Positions 8,048 through 15,992 of a stretch of DNA of 64,000 bases are shown piece after piece. Source of the DNA: Rhodoferax sp. (GTDB taxonomy: Bacteria > Pseudomonadota > Gammaproteobacteria > Burkholderiales > Burkholderiaceae_C); NCBI GenBank assembly GCA_030685025.1, contig JAUXWC010000040.1:1-64000 (forward strand), written 5' to 3'. The translations under genes were made by a program, and so were the position numbers. Position 1 is the first letter of the stretch. Every line of letters begins with the position of its first letter. A model generated the notes under the pieces. It made no database searches and was not told the origin of the DNA. It saw nothing but the letters and a program-made list of their open reading frames with translations.

Positions 8048-9149
8048 ACAAAATTTGAGCTACCGCCCAGCAGAGGTTTCGCCGCCAGGCGACACCTTAG
8101 CCGAGCTGATTGAAGAGCGCGGCATTGCACAGGCCGAACTGGCCCGCCGTATGGGTCGGCCCATCAACGCCGTCAATGAGATGGTGCTGGGCACCAAAGA
8201 AATTACGGAAGATACGGCTTTGGAGCTTGAACGCGTGTTGGGTACTCCTGCACATTTTTGGCTTGCCCGCGAATCACGCTACCGCGAATACATGGCCAGG
8301 CTGCGCGATGCCAATCGGGCAGAAAGCCGACTCGACTGGCTTGGCAAGTTTCCTCTCAAGCAATTGCAAGATGCCGGCCATTTGCCTGCAGGTCGGCTGA
8401 CGCAATCCTTCAAGGCGTCGTTGATTGAGCCTGCTCTTTGCTTTTTCGGCGTCGCGTCGCCGGAAGGTTGGCACGGACAGTACGACCGCGTGCAAGCGGC
8501 GTTCCGCCGAGCCAATCCCGCCAAGCAAACCGACAACGCCGCCATCACCGCCTGGCTGCGCCTGGGTGAACTGCAGGCACTGAAAGCCGATATTCCTGCC
8601 TTCAGCGCGGAAAAGTTGCAAGCCAGCATCGCAGACCTTCGTTCGCTCAGCACCCGACCTGCGGCAGAAATAGGCGTCGGCTTGCGGGCACGGTGTGCTG
8701 AGGCTGGGGTGGTGTTGGCTTTTGTACCCCCCTTCCCGCGCACCCATGTCAGTGGCGTTGCGCGCTGGCTGGGTGGCCTTCCGTTGATACAAATGTCACT
8801 GCTAGGCAAGTGGAATGATGTGTTCTGGTTCAGTTTTTTTCATGAAGTAGCACACATCCTCAAACACCCCAAAAAAGCAGTGTTTCTGGACGATGCCAGC
8901 GCTGGCTCGGCAGCAGAGAGCAAAGAAGAAAAAGAGGCAGATCAGTTTGCGGCTGACGTACTGATTCCGCCCGCTGATCGCAGACGTCTGGGGCAGATCC
9001 AACTCACCACTACCGGGGTGCGCAAATTTGCGAAGGAAGTCGATATTCACCCCGGTATCGTTACGGGTTGCCTACAGCACATGGGACTGGTTACCTGGGC
9101 CAGCCCCATGAACCAGTTGAAGGATCGTTACCAAATCGCCGCGAAGTAA
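8040..9149 (+). CDS. HTH antitoxin fused to an ImmA/IrrE-type metalloprotease
   Basis: 369 residues from ATG 8040, which overlaps the toxin stop. Residues ~18-80 are a HigA-like helix-turn-helix (LAELIEERGIAQAELARRMGRPINAVNEMVLGTKEIT..TALELERVLGTPAHFWL). The C-terminal domain carries HEVAH at 268-272 and a downstream EKEADQFAADVLI acidic ligand block, the ImmA/IrrE (DUF955) zinc protease pattern. Proteins of this shape are known as antitoxins and as stress or phage regulators. Toxin plus HTH-protease suggests a HigBA-like system whose antitoxin may process itself or a partner; the proteolytic role is inference. Confidence 0.85.
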   Translation: MTEQNLSYRPAEVSPPGDTLAELIEERGIAQAELARRMGRPINAVNEMVLGTKEITEDTALELERVLGTPAHFWLARESRYREYMARLRDANRAESRLDWLGKFPLKQLQDAGHLPAGRLTQSFKASLIEPALCFFGVASPEGWHGQYDRVQAAFRRANPAKQTDNAAITAWLRLGELQALKADIPAFSAEKLQASIADLRSLSTRPAAEIGVGLRARCAEAGVVLAFVPPFPRTHVSGVARWLGGLPLIQMSLLGKWNDVFWFSFFHEVAHILKHPKKAVFLDDASAGSAAESKEEKEADQFAADVLIPPADRRRLGQIQLTTTGVRKFAKEVDIHPGIVTGCLQHMGLVTWASPMNQLKDRYQIAAK

Positions 9150-9158
9150 GCCCGCCAC

Positions 9159-9266
9159 ATGCCCACCCTCGACTGGCTCAACCGCGCCCAAGCTTTCACC
9201 ACTTCCGGCCGCGTTCCTTATCGCCTGCTGGAACAAGTATCCGTACACACACCGACCGCAAAATCT
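9159..9266 (+). pseudogene. N-terminal remnant of a type III-like DNA methyltransferase (mod)
   Basis: The reading frame starts MPTLDWLNRAQAF..GRVPYRLLEQ, which matches the opening of Mod-type site-specific adenine methyltransferases (family pattern MPTLDW..K..VPYRLLE). Everything after about 35 residues, including the DPPY catalytic motif, is missing, and the frame soon becomes non-protein-like. It sits directly after the HigA-protease gene, so it is probably the stump of a deleted restriction-modification locus. Confidence 0.5.
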
Positions 9267-9320
9267 GGTGCGCCTGCGGTTGAACCAGCACAAGGCCAGC
9301 CCTTTCAGGCCGAACTCCTC

Positions 9321-9346
9321 ACCGTTCGACGTGAGCCTATCGAAGG
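9321..9346. repeat. Interspersed-repeat-like segment
   Basis: The segment ACCGTTCGACGTGAGCC (from 9321) followed by TATCGAAGG resembles a dispersed intergenic repeat (CCGTTCG..CTGAGCCTGTCGAAGG) often seen in high-GC betaproteobacteria. Only one copy was found here. Confidence 0.3.
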
Positions 9347-9365
9347 CCGCTGGAGATAGGTGGAA

Positions 9366-10454
9366 CTAGAGGGCTATCAAGTGTAGGAAAGCCCTCAACC
9401 GGTCCAGCTCTTCCGCCAGCGCGCGCCGGTACGCGGCATCGCGTGGCGGCTTGCCGGCTACGTAGCCCAGCTCTGCCTGCATCTGTCCGTCGGCCACCGA
9501 CACATTGCCCCAGCCAATCACCTGGTCATGCCACAGCAGCGGCAGCGCGTAGTAGCCGCGTACGCGTTTGGGCGCTGGGGTATAGGCCTCGAAGCGATAG
9601 GCCCAAGCCCACAGGTGCTCAAAGCGGCGGCGGTCCCACACCAGCGGGTCAAACGGGGCCAGCAGGCGCACGACCTCGTTGGGCGCATGGCGGCGGGAGG
9701 CGGGGTTTTCGTCGGCGGGCCAATAGTAGGTCTGGCCGTCTACCGTGGCACTGGCCAGGCGCGCTTTGGCGCGCGCCAGGGCGTCGCGCCGCAAGTGGGC
9801 CCACTGCGGTGCACCGCCGCGCAGGTGGCTGATCAGCTCGCTCAAAGATCGCTCGGGCAGTGGCGCGTATTTGTGAACGATCACATCCACCAGCGCATCC
9901 ATGGCTTGCTGCGGGTCGGGCGCGTCTTCGGCGGCCACCCGTGCGGCATAGGTGCGCACGCCACTGGCGCGACCGGCAATGCGTAGCAGGCCACGGTAGT
10001 GCATGTCGTCGAGCAACTGCGTGCTGGCGTTGCTGGAGCCGCCAAACCAGTTGCGCGACTTGCCGTGCGCAAAGTGTGCGTCCACCGCCCGCGGGTGCAC
10101 CACGCCATGCGCCTGCACAAAGTCCAGCACCGCGTCCATCTGCTTGCGCCGCGTGGGGGTGAGCGCGGTGCGGGGCGTGCGCGGGTGCATCAGCGCCTGG
10201 GTGGCGCGGGGCAGAAAGCCATAGTTGACGAAGAAGTCTTCTTCAATGGCAAGCAGGGGATAGCGTCGCTCCAGATCGCCTGCGCAGTAGCCCTTGACGC
10301 GGTGGCGCAGCGTCAGGTCTTGCGCCCGCGCCGGGGCGCGAATCGGGTCGGCCTGCACAAAGCCCAGCCTGGTGATGGCCCGATCCAAGGTGGTGGGCGC
10401 AAACAGGGTGCGCGCCACGGCGTAGCGGCGCAGGGTGTCTGTGGTGATGGGCAT
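9366..10454 (-). CDS. YcaQ/AlkX-type winged-helix DNA glycosylase
   Basis: About 362 residues from ATG 10454. The N-terminal LGFVQADPIRAPARAQDL carries the QxD motif (Gln34, Asp36) of the YcaQ branch of HTH_42 glycosylases, which remove crosslinked or alkylated bases; the AlkZ branch has QxQ. Three winged-helix repeats and the late DPLVWDRRRFEHLWAWAYRFEAYTPAPKR segment fit the family. An upstream TTG (10481) was rejected. A possible -10 (TATACT on the complement, near 10488) precedes it. The DTW gene ends 27 bases upstream on the same strand. Confidence 0.82.
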   Translation of the reverse strand: MPITTDTLRRYAVARTLFAPTTLDRAITRLGFVQADPIRAPARAQDLTLRHRVKGYCAGDLERRYPLLAIEEDFFVNYGFLPRATQALMHPRTPRTALTPTRRKQMDAVLDFVQAHGVVHPRAVDAHFAHGKSRNWFGGSSNASTQLLDDMHYRGLLRIAGRASGVRTYAARVAAEDAPDPQQAMDALVDVIVHKYAPLPERSLSELISHLRGGAPQWAHLRRDALARAKARLASATVDGQTYYWPADENPASRRHAPNEVVRLLAPFDPLVWDRRRFEHLWAWAYRFEAYTPAPKRVRGYYALPLLWHDQVIGWGNVSVADGQMQAELGYVAGKPPRDAAYRRALAEELDRLRAFLHLIAL

Positions 10455-10481
10455 GTTGCGGGTTCGAAGTACTGTGCGCAA

Positions 10482-11240
10482 TCACAGTATACGCAAGGCA
10501 TTCAAACGCAGATGCGCCGCGTCCTCCAGGTCCACCGGCAACTGGTTTCGGGCCTGCAGGTAGTGGTGGGTGAACACGTCCAGGTAGGCCTCCAGCGTCT
10601 GTGCGGCAAGCGGCTCGCCGGCCAAGTCCAGGCACAGTGCCGCCACTTCAGATGTGCAGATGTGGTTGTCGCGCCGGGAGCGGCGCAGGCGGTAGCGCGA
10701 GAGCTGCTCCGGCTGCAGGCTCAGCACCGGCAGGTGGTCCAGATAGGGGCTCTTGCGGAACATCTTGCGCGCCTCGGGCCAGGTGGCGTCCAGCAGCACG
10801 AACAGCGCTCGCTTACCCTCAGCCACTTGCGTGACAGCGTCGAGCGCGACCGGCTGCATGTGCGTGACCACCCGCTCGGCCGCCACAAACTCTCCGGGGA
10901 AAACCAGATAGGGCTGCCACTGCGGATCGGCCAGCAGCGCCAGCAGCGCGGGGTCTACCTCGGTGCGCGCCCAGCCAAAGGCGGCCGTATCGGCCACCAC
11001 GTCGGCAATCAGCCAGCCGGTGTTGCTGGGCTTGAGTGGCTCGGTGTCGCACATGATCAGGCACACCCCGGCGCGCGTCGGCACCGCTGGGCGCAGGGCA
11101 CACATGCAGTGGCTGGGGATCAAGCGGCAGCCCGCGCAGCGCAGACCACGCGAACCGCCACGCGCCAAGAAGGGCTTGGCGCTACGCGCCAGGCGCGTGG
11201 TGCGTAGGCGGGATACGGCGTGGGTAAGCGTGTGGGTCAT
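10482..11240 (-). CDS. tapT: DTW-domain tRNA-uridine aminocarboxypropyltransferase
   Basis: 252 residues. The DTW motif appears as DATW at residues 151-154 (LLDATWPEARKM). A cysteine cluster near the N-terminus (C35, C38, C45, C47 in LRCAGCRLIPSHCMC) is the usual zinc-like site. In E. coli the homologue TapT (YfiP) makes acp3U at position 47 of tRNAs using SAM. The late SRYRLRRSRRDNHICTSEVAALCL block is also conserved. The symbol rests on family membership; other DTW proteins modify other tRNA positions. Confidence 0.8.
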   Translation of the reverse strand: MTHTLTHAVSRLRTTRLARSAKPFLARGGSRGLRCAGCRLIPSHCMCALRPAVPTRAGVCLIMCDTEPLKPSNTGWLIADVVADTAAFGWARTEVDPALLALLADPQWQPYLVFPGEFVAAERVVTHMQPVALDAVTQVAEGKRALFVLLDATWPEARKMFRKSPYLDHLPVLSLQPEQLSRYRLRRSRRDNHICTSEVAALCLDLAGEPLAAQTLEAYLDVFTHHYLQARNQLPVDLEDAAHLRLNALRIL

Positions 11241-11261
11241 GGCGTGGCCGCCGGCGAGATT

Positions 11262-11561
11262 TCAGTACACGGCATCGTGGTCACCCACATTCACCGGAAT
11301 GATCTGCTGGTCTTGAATCAAAAGCTCCAGTGTGATGCGGTACGACAAGTTAATGGACGCTGAATGCAGGCCCTCCAATTTGCCGTGCAAGGCGTGCAAT
11401 CGCAATGACGGGTGCAGAGGGTTGGCCTCCAGCAACTGCAAGGTTTTGAGGTAGGTGCCACGCAACTCCGGGTGCCGCTTCAAGAACTTGGCGGCGCGGC
11501 GGTTGTATTGGTCGGTAAAGAGCAGTGCGAACAGCGGTCTGGGCACTTTCGGTGAGCTCAC
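11262..11561 (-). CDS. RelE/YafQ-like toxin
   Basis: 99 residues: LLFTDQYNRRAAKFLKRHPELRG, then HPSLRLHALHGKLEGLHSASINLSYRITLELLI, and an end IIPVNVGDHDAVY. This is the mRNA-interferase fold of the RelE superfamily, in which the Arg and Lys residues in the middle strands and a C-terminal His/Tyr act on mRNA. The start GTG overlaps the antitoxin stop by four bases (GTGA), so translation is coupled and the antitoxin comes first. Confidence 0.8.
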   Translation of the reverse strand: MSSPKVPRPLFALLFTDQYNRRAAKFLKRHPELRGTYLKTLQLLEANPLHPSLRLHALHGKLEGLHSASINLSYRITLELLIQDQQIIPVNVGDHDAVY

Positions 11562-11812
11562 AGCGCATCCAAGCGTGCCAAATGGGCCTCGGGCGACTCC
11601 TGCACAACGCGGCCAGCCGCGAGGTCGGCGCGGGTTTCGGCTAGCGCAGCATCAAGCTCACATTCGCGCAGGTAGTGGTAATGCGAGATGTCCATCACCA
11701 CAAACCGATCTTTGCCCCGAACGGAAACAATCGCCTCAGGCGCAGTGCTGAGCGCCAGTTCGATAGCAGAAATGCCTTTGGTCTTGAGGTCGTTGGCGCT
11801 GATGTGGGCCAT
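11558..11812 (-). CDS. Phd/YefM-like antitoxin
   Basis: 84 residues from ATG 11812 (MAHISANDLKTKGISAIE). The pattern of an early S-x-x-D-L-K-T-K-G, a central AIVSVRGKDRFVVMDISHYHYLRE and a charged helical tail is that of Phd/YefM antitoxins: N-terminal DNA-binding dimer, C-terminal toxin wrap. It is upstream of and overlaps the toxin gene. An AT-rich inverted repeat right upstream is a likely operator. Confidence 0.78.
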   Translation of the reverse strand: MAHISANDLKTKGISAIELALSTAPEAIVSVRGKDRFVVMDISHYHYLRECELDAALAETRADLAAGRVVQESPEAHLARLDAL

Positions 11813-11830
11813 GCTGACATTCACAATGCT

Positions 11831-11848
11831 ATTAATCGTGTTGTTAAT
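11831..11848. promoter_or_regulatory. Inverted repeat upstream of the Phd-like antitoxin
   Basis: ATTAA at 11831-11835 pairs with TTAAT at 11844-11848 around an 8-base centre, within an AT-rich island about 20 bases before the antitoxin start. The position fits an autorepression operator, but the arms are short. Confidence 0.35.
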
Positions 11849-11911
11849 GGTACTGCAAATGTCACGCTTGAACAAGCGTCTTGCAGCCCAGTCTTGGAGT
11901 CCAGCCGCGCC

Positions 11912-12442
11912 CTACTTCCTGCCCCGCAGCCTGGACTCGATCCACGCTTTGGCCTCGGGCTGGTCCCACTCCCTGGCGCCGTAGTGCTTGCCCAGCACCT
12001 TGCCCTGCGCGTCCAGCAGGATGGTCAGCGGCAGCCGGTCGGCACCGAGCATGTTCTCCAGCTCCAGCGCTTTGTCGATGTAGTGGTTGAGCGTGGCGTT
12101 GGAGGCACGCAAGTAGCCCTTGGCCGCCGTCTCATGGTCGTCGGTGGAAATGCCGATCACCGCAAACGGTATCGACTGCTCCTGCCACGCCAGCCGCTCC
12201 AGCGTGCCCATCTCGGCCCGGCACGGGCCGCACCAACTGGCCCACACATTGATCAACAAGGCCTTGCCGCGATAGGCCGACAGCGTGCGATCAGGACCGT
12301 TCAGGCCACGCATTTTGGCCTCGCGCACGGTTTGGCCCACTTCAACTTCGCCGGGCGTTTTGGCGTGGACGACATGCGCAGTGCCGCCGAACAGCAGGCT
12401 GGCACACAAGAGGTAACGGACTGGGGACATGGCTCGAAACAT
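11912..12442 (-). CDS. TlpA-like periplasmic thiol-disulfide reductase
   Basis: 176 residues. A signal peptide (MFRAMSPVRYLLCASLLFGGTAHVVHA) is followed by a thioredoxin fold with the active site WCGPC (Trp70-Cys74). The LINVWASWCGPCRAEMGTLERLA segment and the late RLPLTILLDAQGKVLGKHYGARE (cis-Pro region) match TlpA/ResA proteins that reduce disulfides in the periplasm, for example for cytochrome c or copper-site assembly. The start at 12442 has GAGGA upstream. It may be part of the same redox household as the nos and cytochrome genes, though it is 25 kb from them. Confidence 0.85.
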   Translation of the reverse strand: MFRAMSPVRYLLCASLLFGGTAHVVHAKTPGEVEVGQTVREAKMRGLNGPDRTLSAYRGKALLINVWASWCGPCRAEMGTLERLAWQEQSIPFAVIGISTDDHETAAKGYLRASNATLNHYIDKALELENMLGADRLPLTILLDAQGKVLGKHYGAREWDQPEAKAWIESRLRGRK

Positions 12443-12503
12443 AGCAGATGGGTTCCTCGAAGCGCTGGCTGACCAACCGTCAGGGTCCAAGTGCGATGGC
12501 GCC

Positions 12504-12884
12504 TTACTTGGCCGGCCGATGCAGCGCGCAAATCTTGTTGCCGTCCGGGTCGCGCAGATAGGCCAGATACAGCTTGCCCACCGAACCATCGCGCCAGCCC
12601 GGTGGGTCTTCGCAAGTGGTGCCGCCGTTGGCGACGCCGGCTGAATGGAAGGCATCGGTTTGCTCGACGGATGCCATGGTGAAGCCGATGGTGCCGCCGT
12701 TGGCGTGGGTAGCCGGCTCGCCATTGATTGGCGTGGTGATACCAAAGGTGCCGGTGGGGCTGCGGTAGAAGTAACGGCTCCTGTTGGCAATGCCGGGGGC
12801 AATGCCCAGGGTGCCGAGCAAAGCGTCGTAGAACTTGCGGGAGACCTCAAGGTCGTTAACACCGACCATCACGTGACTGAACAT
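12504..12884 (-). CDS. VOC-family (glyoxalase-fold) protein
   Basis: 126 residues from ATG 12884, with GGAGAA at the right distance. The vicinal-oxygen-chelate fold is visible: MFSHVMVGVNDLEVSRKFYDALLGTLG for the first beta-alpha-beta unit and the end LYLAYLRDPDGNKICALHR. His4 and the Glu/Asp positions could bind a metal. Substrate is unknown; relatives include lyases and resistance proteins. It is followed by the TlpA gene on the same strand. Confidence 0.8.
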   Translation of the reverse strand: MFSHVMVGVNDLEVSRKFYDALLGTLGIAPGIANRSRYFYRSPTGTFGITTPINGEPATHANGGTIGFTMASVEQTDAFHSAGVANGGTTCEDPPGWRDGSVGKLYLAYLRDPDGNKICALHRPAK

Positions 12885-12980
12885 GGCTTTCTCCGTTGGC
12901 GCCCGGTATCGGGCAGGGTAAGGGGCGAAGTGGAACCGTGAGGATGGTACGCCAAGCCCCAAAACGCTGCGGGTTTGATG

Positions 12981-13037
12981 TCAAATCGCCATTCAGCCCT
13001 CTCGGAATAAGCACATACAGCTACGAAAAAGATAGCT
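12981..13037 (+). repeat. ~57-bp intergenic repeat, copy 1
   Basis: Begins TCAAATCGCCATTCAGCCC and ends with an AGCTA..TAGCT hairpin. It aligns along its length with the copies at 15768-15825 and 19657-19715. Shared marks are AAAT(C/A)GGC near the start, GGAAT in the middle and AGCTA-NNAAAA-NNA-TAGC at the end. Appears to be a dispersed element of the host genome. Confidence 0.55.
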
Positions 13038-13068
13038 ACCTGATCGTATTCATACCCACCGAGGGCAC

Positions 13069-13098
13069 TTGATATTCGGCAATACACCAATTTATACT
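13069..13098 (+). promoter_or_regulatory. Sigma-70 promoter for the DUF4143 ATPase
   Basis: TTGATA at 13069-13074 and TATACT at 13093-13098 are separated by 18 bases; each matches the consensus at five of six positions. The predicted start of transcription lies about 27 bases before the ATG at 13132. Confidence 0.6.
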
Positions 13099-13131
13099 AC
13101 CAAAGTAACGCGAGAAGTTAAAATTACAGCA

Positions 13132-14307
13132 ATGATAAGCCGTCAATTCGAGTCCACCGTCCGCCAAAAACTGCTGCAAACCCCCGCCGTGGTGCTGTTG
13201 GGGCCGCGCCAGGTGGGCAAGACCACGCTGGCCCGCACCCTTGCAACGGACTGGCCCGGCGGCGCGGTGTATCTGGATCTGGAGCGCCCAGGCGACCGCC
13301 TGCGGCTGGAAGATGCTGACACCTACCTGCGCGCGCAGCGGGGCAAGCTGGTCATCCTGGACGAGATCCACCGCGCCCCGGGCGTGTTTGAAATCTTGCG
13401 CGGCATCATCGACGACAACCGGCAGGCCGGCCAGCGCAGCGGGCAGTTCTTGTTGCTGGGCTCGGCGGCGCTGGACCTGATGCGCCAGAGCAGCGAAACA
13501 CTGGCCGGGCGTGTGGCGTACGTCGATATGGCCCCGATCACCGTGGGTGAGGCTGATGCGGCCGGCATTGCCGACAGCACCCTGTGGTTGCGCGGCGGTT
13601 TTCCTGACAGCCTACTGGCTGCTGGGGACGCCCAAAGCCTGGACTGGCGGCGCGACTTTATCCGCAGCTACCTGGAGCGCGACGTGCCCATGTTCGCGCC
13701 CCGCCTGCCCGCCGAGACCATCGGCCGCCTGTGGACCATGCTGGCCCACAACCAGGGCAGTGTGCTCAACCAGTCGCGCATCGCCAGCGCGCTGGGCGTG
13801 GCCAAGCCCACCATAGACCGCTATATCGACCTGCTGGTGGACCTGCAACTGGTGCGCCGGCTGCGCCCATGGGGTGGCAACCTGGGCAAACGGCTGGTCA
13901 AATCGCCCAAGGTGTATGTACGCGACAGCGGCCTGCTGCACGGTCTGCTGGAACTGGAAACCCTGAACGACCTGCTGGGCCACCCCGTGTGCGGCCTGAG
14001 CTATGAGGGCCATTGCATCGAGAACCTGATCCAGGCCGCCGGTAGTCGCCGTGTACCTTACTTCTACCGCACCCAGGTCGGCGCAGAAATTGACCTGGTA
14101 CTGGAGCAAGGCGGCCAACCCGAGATCGCCATTGAGGTCAAACGCTCCATGGCGCCCAGCCCGGACAAGGGCTTCGCCATTGCCTGTGACGACCTGCAGA
14201 TAGCGCAGCGCTACGTGGTGTACCCAGGGCAGGAGCGCATCCCCCTGCGCCACGGGGCGCAGGCGATTGGTTTGCGGGATTTGGCCGCGATGTTGGCGCA
14301 GGATTAG
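13132..14307 (+). CDS. AAA ATPase with DUF4143 C-terminal domain (copy 1)
   Basis: 391 residues. Walker A GPRQVGKTT is at residues 24-32, followed by LVILDEIHRAPG (Walker B) and LLLGSAALDLMRQSSETLAGRV (sensor 1). The C-terminal half has a winged-helix segment and a DUF4143 part with YFYRTQVGAEIDLVLE, which resembles a PD-(D/E)xK nuclease core (E-I-D...E-V-K-R). These proteins are common on accessory islands and are variably linked to mobile elements or toxin-like loci; no defined role is established. A second family member occurs at 35422-36603, about 390 residues, with different sequence. The upstream promoter is strong. Confidence 0.85.
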   Translation: MISRQFESTVRQKLLQTPAVVLLGPRQVGKTTLARTLATDWPGGAVYLDLERPGDRLRLEDADTYLRAQRGKLVILDEIHRAPGVFEILRGIIDDNRQAGQRSGQFLLLGSAALDLMRQSSETLAGRVAYVDMAPITVGEADAAGIADSTLWLRGGFPDSLLAAGDAQSLDWRRDFIRSYLERDVPMFAPRLPAETIGRLWTMLAHNQGSVLNQSRIASALGVAKPTIDRYIDLLVDLQLVRRLRPWGGNLGKRLVKSPKVYVRDSGLLHGLLELETLNDLLGHPVCGLSYEGHCIENLIQAAGSRRVPYFYRTQVGAEIDLVLEQGGQPEIAIEVKRSMAPSPDKGFAIACDDLQIAQRYVVYPGQERIPLRHGAQAIGLRDLAAMLAQD

Positions 14308-14330
14308 TGCCAAATCGGCAGCTACCGTCC

Positions 14331-14653
14331 ATGGACCTCTTTGACCACTTGCCCCCGCACGCCGGGGCCGCGCACACACCCATCGCGCCCGGCGCCGTGC
14401 TGCTGCGCGGCTTTGCGCGCGAGGGCGATGCGGCCCTGTTGCAGGCCATCGAGGCGGTCATCCATCAAGCCCCCTTGCGCCATATGCAAACCCCCGGCGG
14501 CTACACCATGTCGGTGGCCACCACCAGTTGTGGGCCGCTGGGCTGGGTGTCTGACCAGCATGGCTACCGCTACGCGGCACGTGACCCGCACAGCGGTCAG
14601 CCCTGGCCCGCCATGCCCGCGTGTTTGTTGGAGCTGGCTGACGGCGATGGGCA
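14331..14653 (+). pseudogene. alkB: alkB, 3'-truncated
   Basis: The first ~105 residues match the N-terminal part of the 2-oxoglutarate/Fe(II) DNA demethylase AlkB: AVLLRGFAREG, HQAPLRHMQTPGGYTMSVATTSCGPLGW and DPHSGQPWPAMP align with E. coli AlkB in order. After PAMPACLLELA similarity is lost. The HxD...H iron ligands and the Arg residues that hold 2-oxoglutarate are absent. The frame stays open to 14828 but codes for unrelated sequence, so the product would be inactive. A nucleotidyltransferase gene follows, so the break is the left edge of inserted or rearranged DNA. Confidence 0.8.
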
Positions 14654-14821
14654 AAAAGGTCGCCCAGACCGCGTGAAAACCGGGCAGACAGAGATCAATA
14701 GGCGAGCAAATGCCAAGCCACAGCGCCCAACCTCCCAGCCCGCGCAGTGTCATAGGAGCTGTAAACTATTGAATAACAACAATTTACGGTACAAACATCA
14801 AGACAGATGTAATATGCCGAA

Positions 14822-15763
14822 ATGCTAGAAACCAGCGCCACCATTGCCCGCCAGTACATCGATGCCGTTTCCACCTATGAGGCTTTGGAAGAAGCCCAAG
14901 CAGAAGCCGCCCACGTGCGCGGCGGCATGTACTGGCATGCTGGCCCTGCGTCTGCGCCCGATGCCAAATACCTGGTGCGCACCACCCCCGCCGGGGCCGA
15001 GACCAGCCTCGGAGCCCGCACATCTGAGACCGAAGCCATCTACGAGCGCTTCACCCAGCGCAAGCGCGAAAGCGCCGAGCGGGTTTCCGGCCTCAAAGCC
15101 GCCCTGGAACAACACCAGCGCCTGAACCGTGCCCTGCGCGTGGGCCGGGTGGACCCACTGGTGGTGGCGCTGCTCAGCCGCCTGGCCAGTACGCAACTGA
15201 GCCCGCACTCTCGCGTGGTCGGCACCCACGCTTTGTACGCATTTGAAGCCACCGCCGGGGTGCGGCTGGATTCGGCCACGCTGGCCACCCGCGACATGGA
15301 CCTGCTGTGGGACACCCGCAAACGCATCCTCTTCTCGACCCAGCTTGCCAAGGTTGACAGCTCCATGCTAGGCGTGCTCAAGAAAGTGGACAGCACATTC
15401 CGCATCCGCAGAAGCCAAAAATACACGGCCGTCAACAAAGACGGCTTTGAGGTGGACATCATCCGCCGAGAGAGGGCGGGCGACGACCCACACCCCATCA
15501 AACTCAGCGCCGAGGACGATGATTTTTGGGTGGTTCAGGCGCGCCGCGCCAACGTGCTGCTGGATTCACCCGGCTTTTCTGCCGTAATCGTGGCCACCAA
15601 TGGCACCATGGCGCGCATGAACACGGTCCACCCAGCCACCTTTGTTGCGTTCAAGCGCTGGCTGGCCAAGCAACCCGACCGCGAAGCGCTCAAACGTCGC
15701 AGGGACGAACGGCAGGCGGATGCGGTGCAAGAACTGCTGGACCAGTATTTGCCGCAGGTTTAA
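14822..15763 (+). CDS. GSU2403-type nucleotidyltransferase-fold protein
   Basis: 313 residues. A helical N-terminal third is followed by a nucleotidyltransferase core: VVGTHALYAFEATAGVRLDSATLATRDMDLLWD, where the GTH turn and the D-x-D pair occupy the metal-binding positions, then FEVDIIRRE with the third acid. This is the family named after Geobacter GSU2403. Some nucleotidyltransferases of this fold act as toxins or tRNA/protein modifiers; no partner antitoxin is apparent here. An imperfect inverted repeat (GTAAA at 14761, TTTAC at 14783) sits upstream. Confidence 0.75.
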   Translation: MLETSATIARQYIDAVSTYEALEEAQAEAAHVRGGMYWHAGPASAPDAKYLVRTTPAGAETSLGARTSETEAIYERFTQRKRESAERVSGLKAALEQHQRLNRALRVGRVDPLVVALLSRLASTQLSPHSRVVGTHALYAFEATAGVRLDSATLATRDMDLLWDTRKRILFSTQLAKVDSSMLGVLKKVDSTFRIRRSQKYTAVNKDGFEVDIIRRERAGDDPHPIKLSAEDDDFWVVQARRANVLLDSPGFSAVIVATNGTMARMNTVHPATFVAFKRWLAKQPDREALKRRRDERQADAVQELLDQYLPQV

Positions 15764-15767
15764 GTGG

Positions 15768-15825
15768 AAATAGGCCGCTAGACTTCGTGCAATATGGATT
15801 GGAAGCTATTAAAACAATAGCAAAG
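15768..15825 (+). repeat. ~57-bp intergenic repeat, copy 2
   Basis: Same family as 12981-13037 and 19657-19715. The 3' end forms a hairpin, GCTATT at 15805 pairing with AATAGC at 15816. It starts five bases after the stop of the nucleotidyltransferase gene. Confidence 0.55.
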
Positions 15826-15992
15826 TGTTGCACAGGCTTTACCGCTGTCACTCCGGCAGCAACAACACCATCGATACAGTAACGGCCACCTGTATTCGCC
15901 CCAGAGTAGTGTGAGAATCCAAGGATGCGCAAAAGCCACGAACTATCCAACTTCATTTGGACCATCGCAGACCTAGTGCAAGAGGTCCCGGC

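Noticed and set aside
14640..14730. Possible continuation of alkB (an I-N-R-x-A-x-A-K stretch at about the right distance for the LINRYAPGAK motif)
   Set aside because: The DNA between is not alkB-like and the iron ligands do not follow; the match is short enough to be chance.
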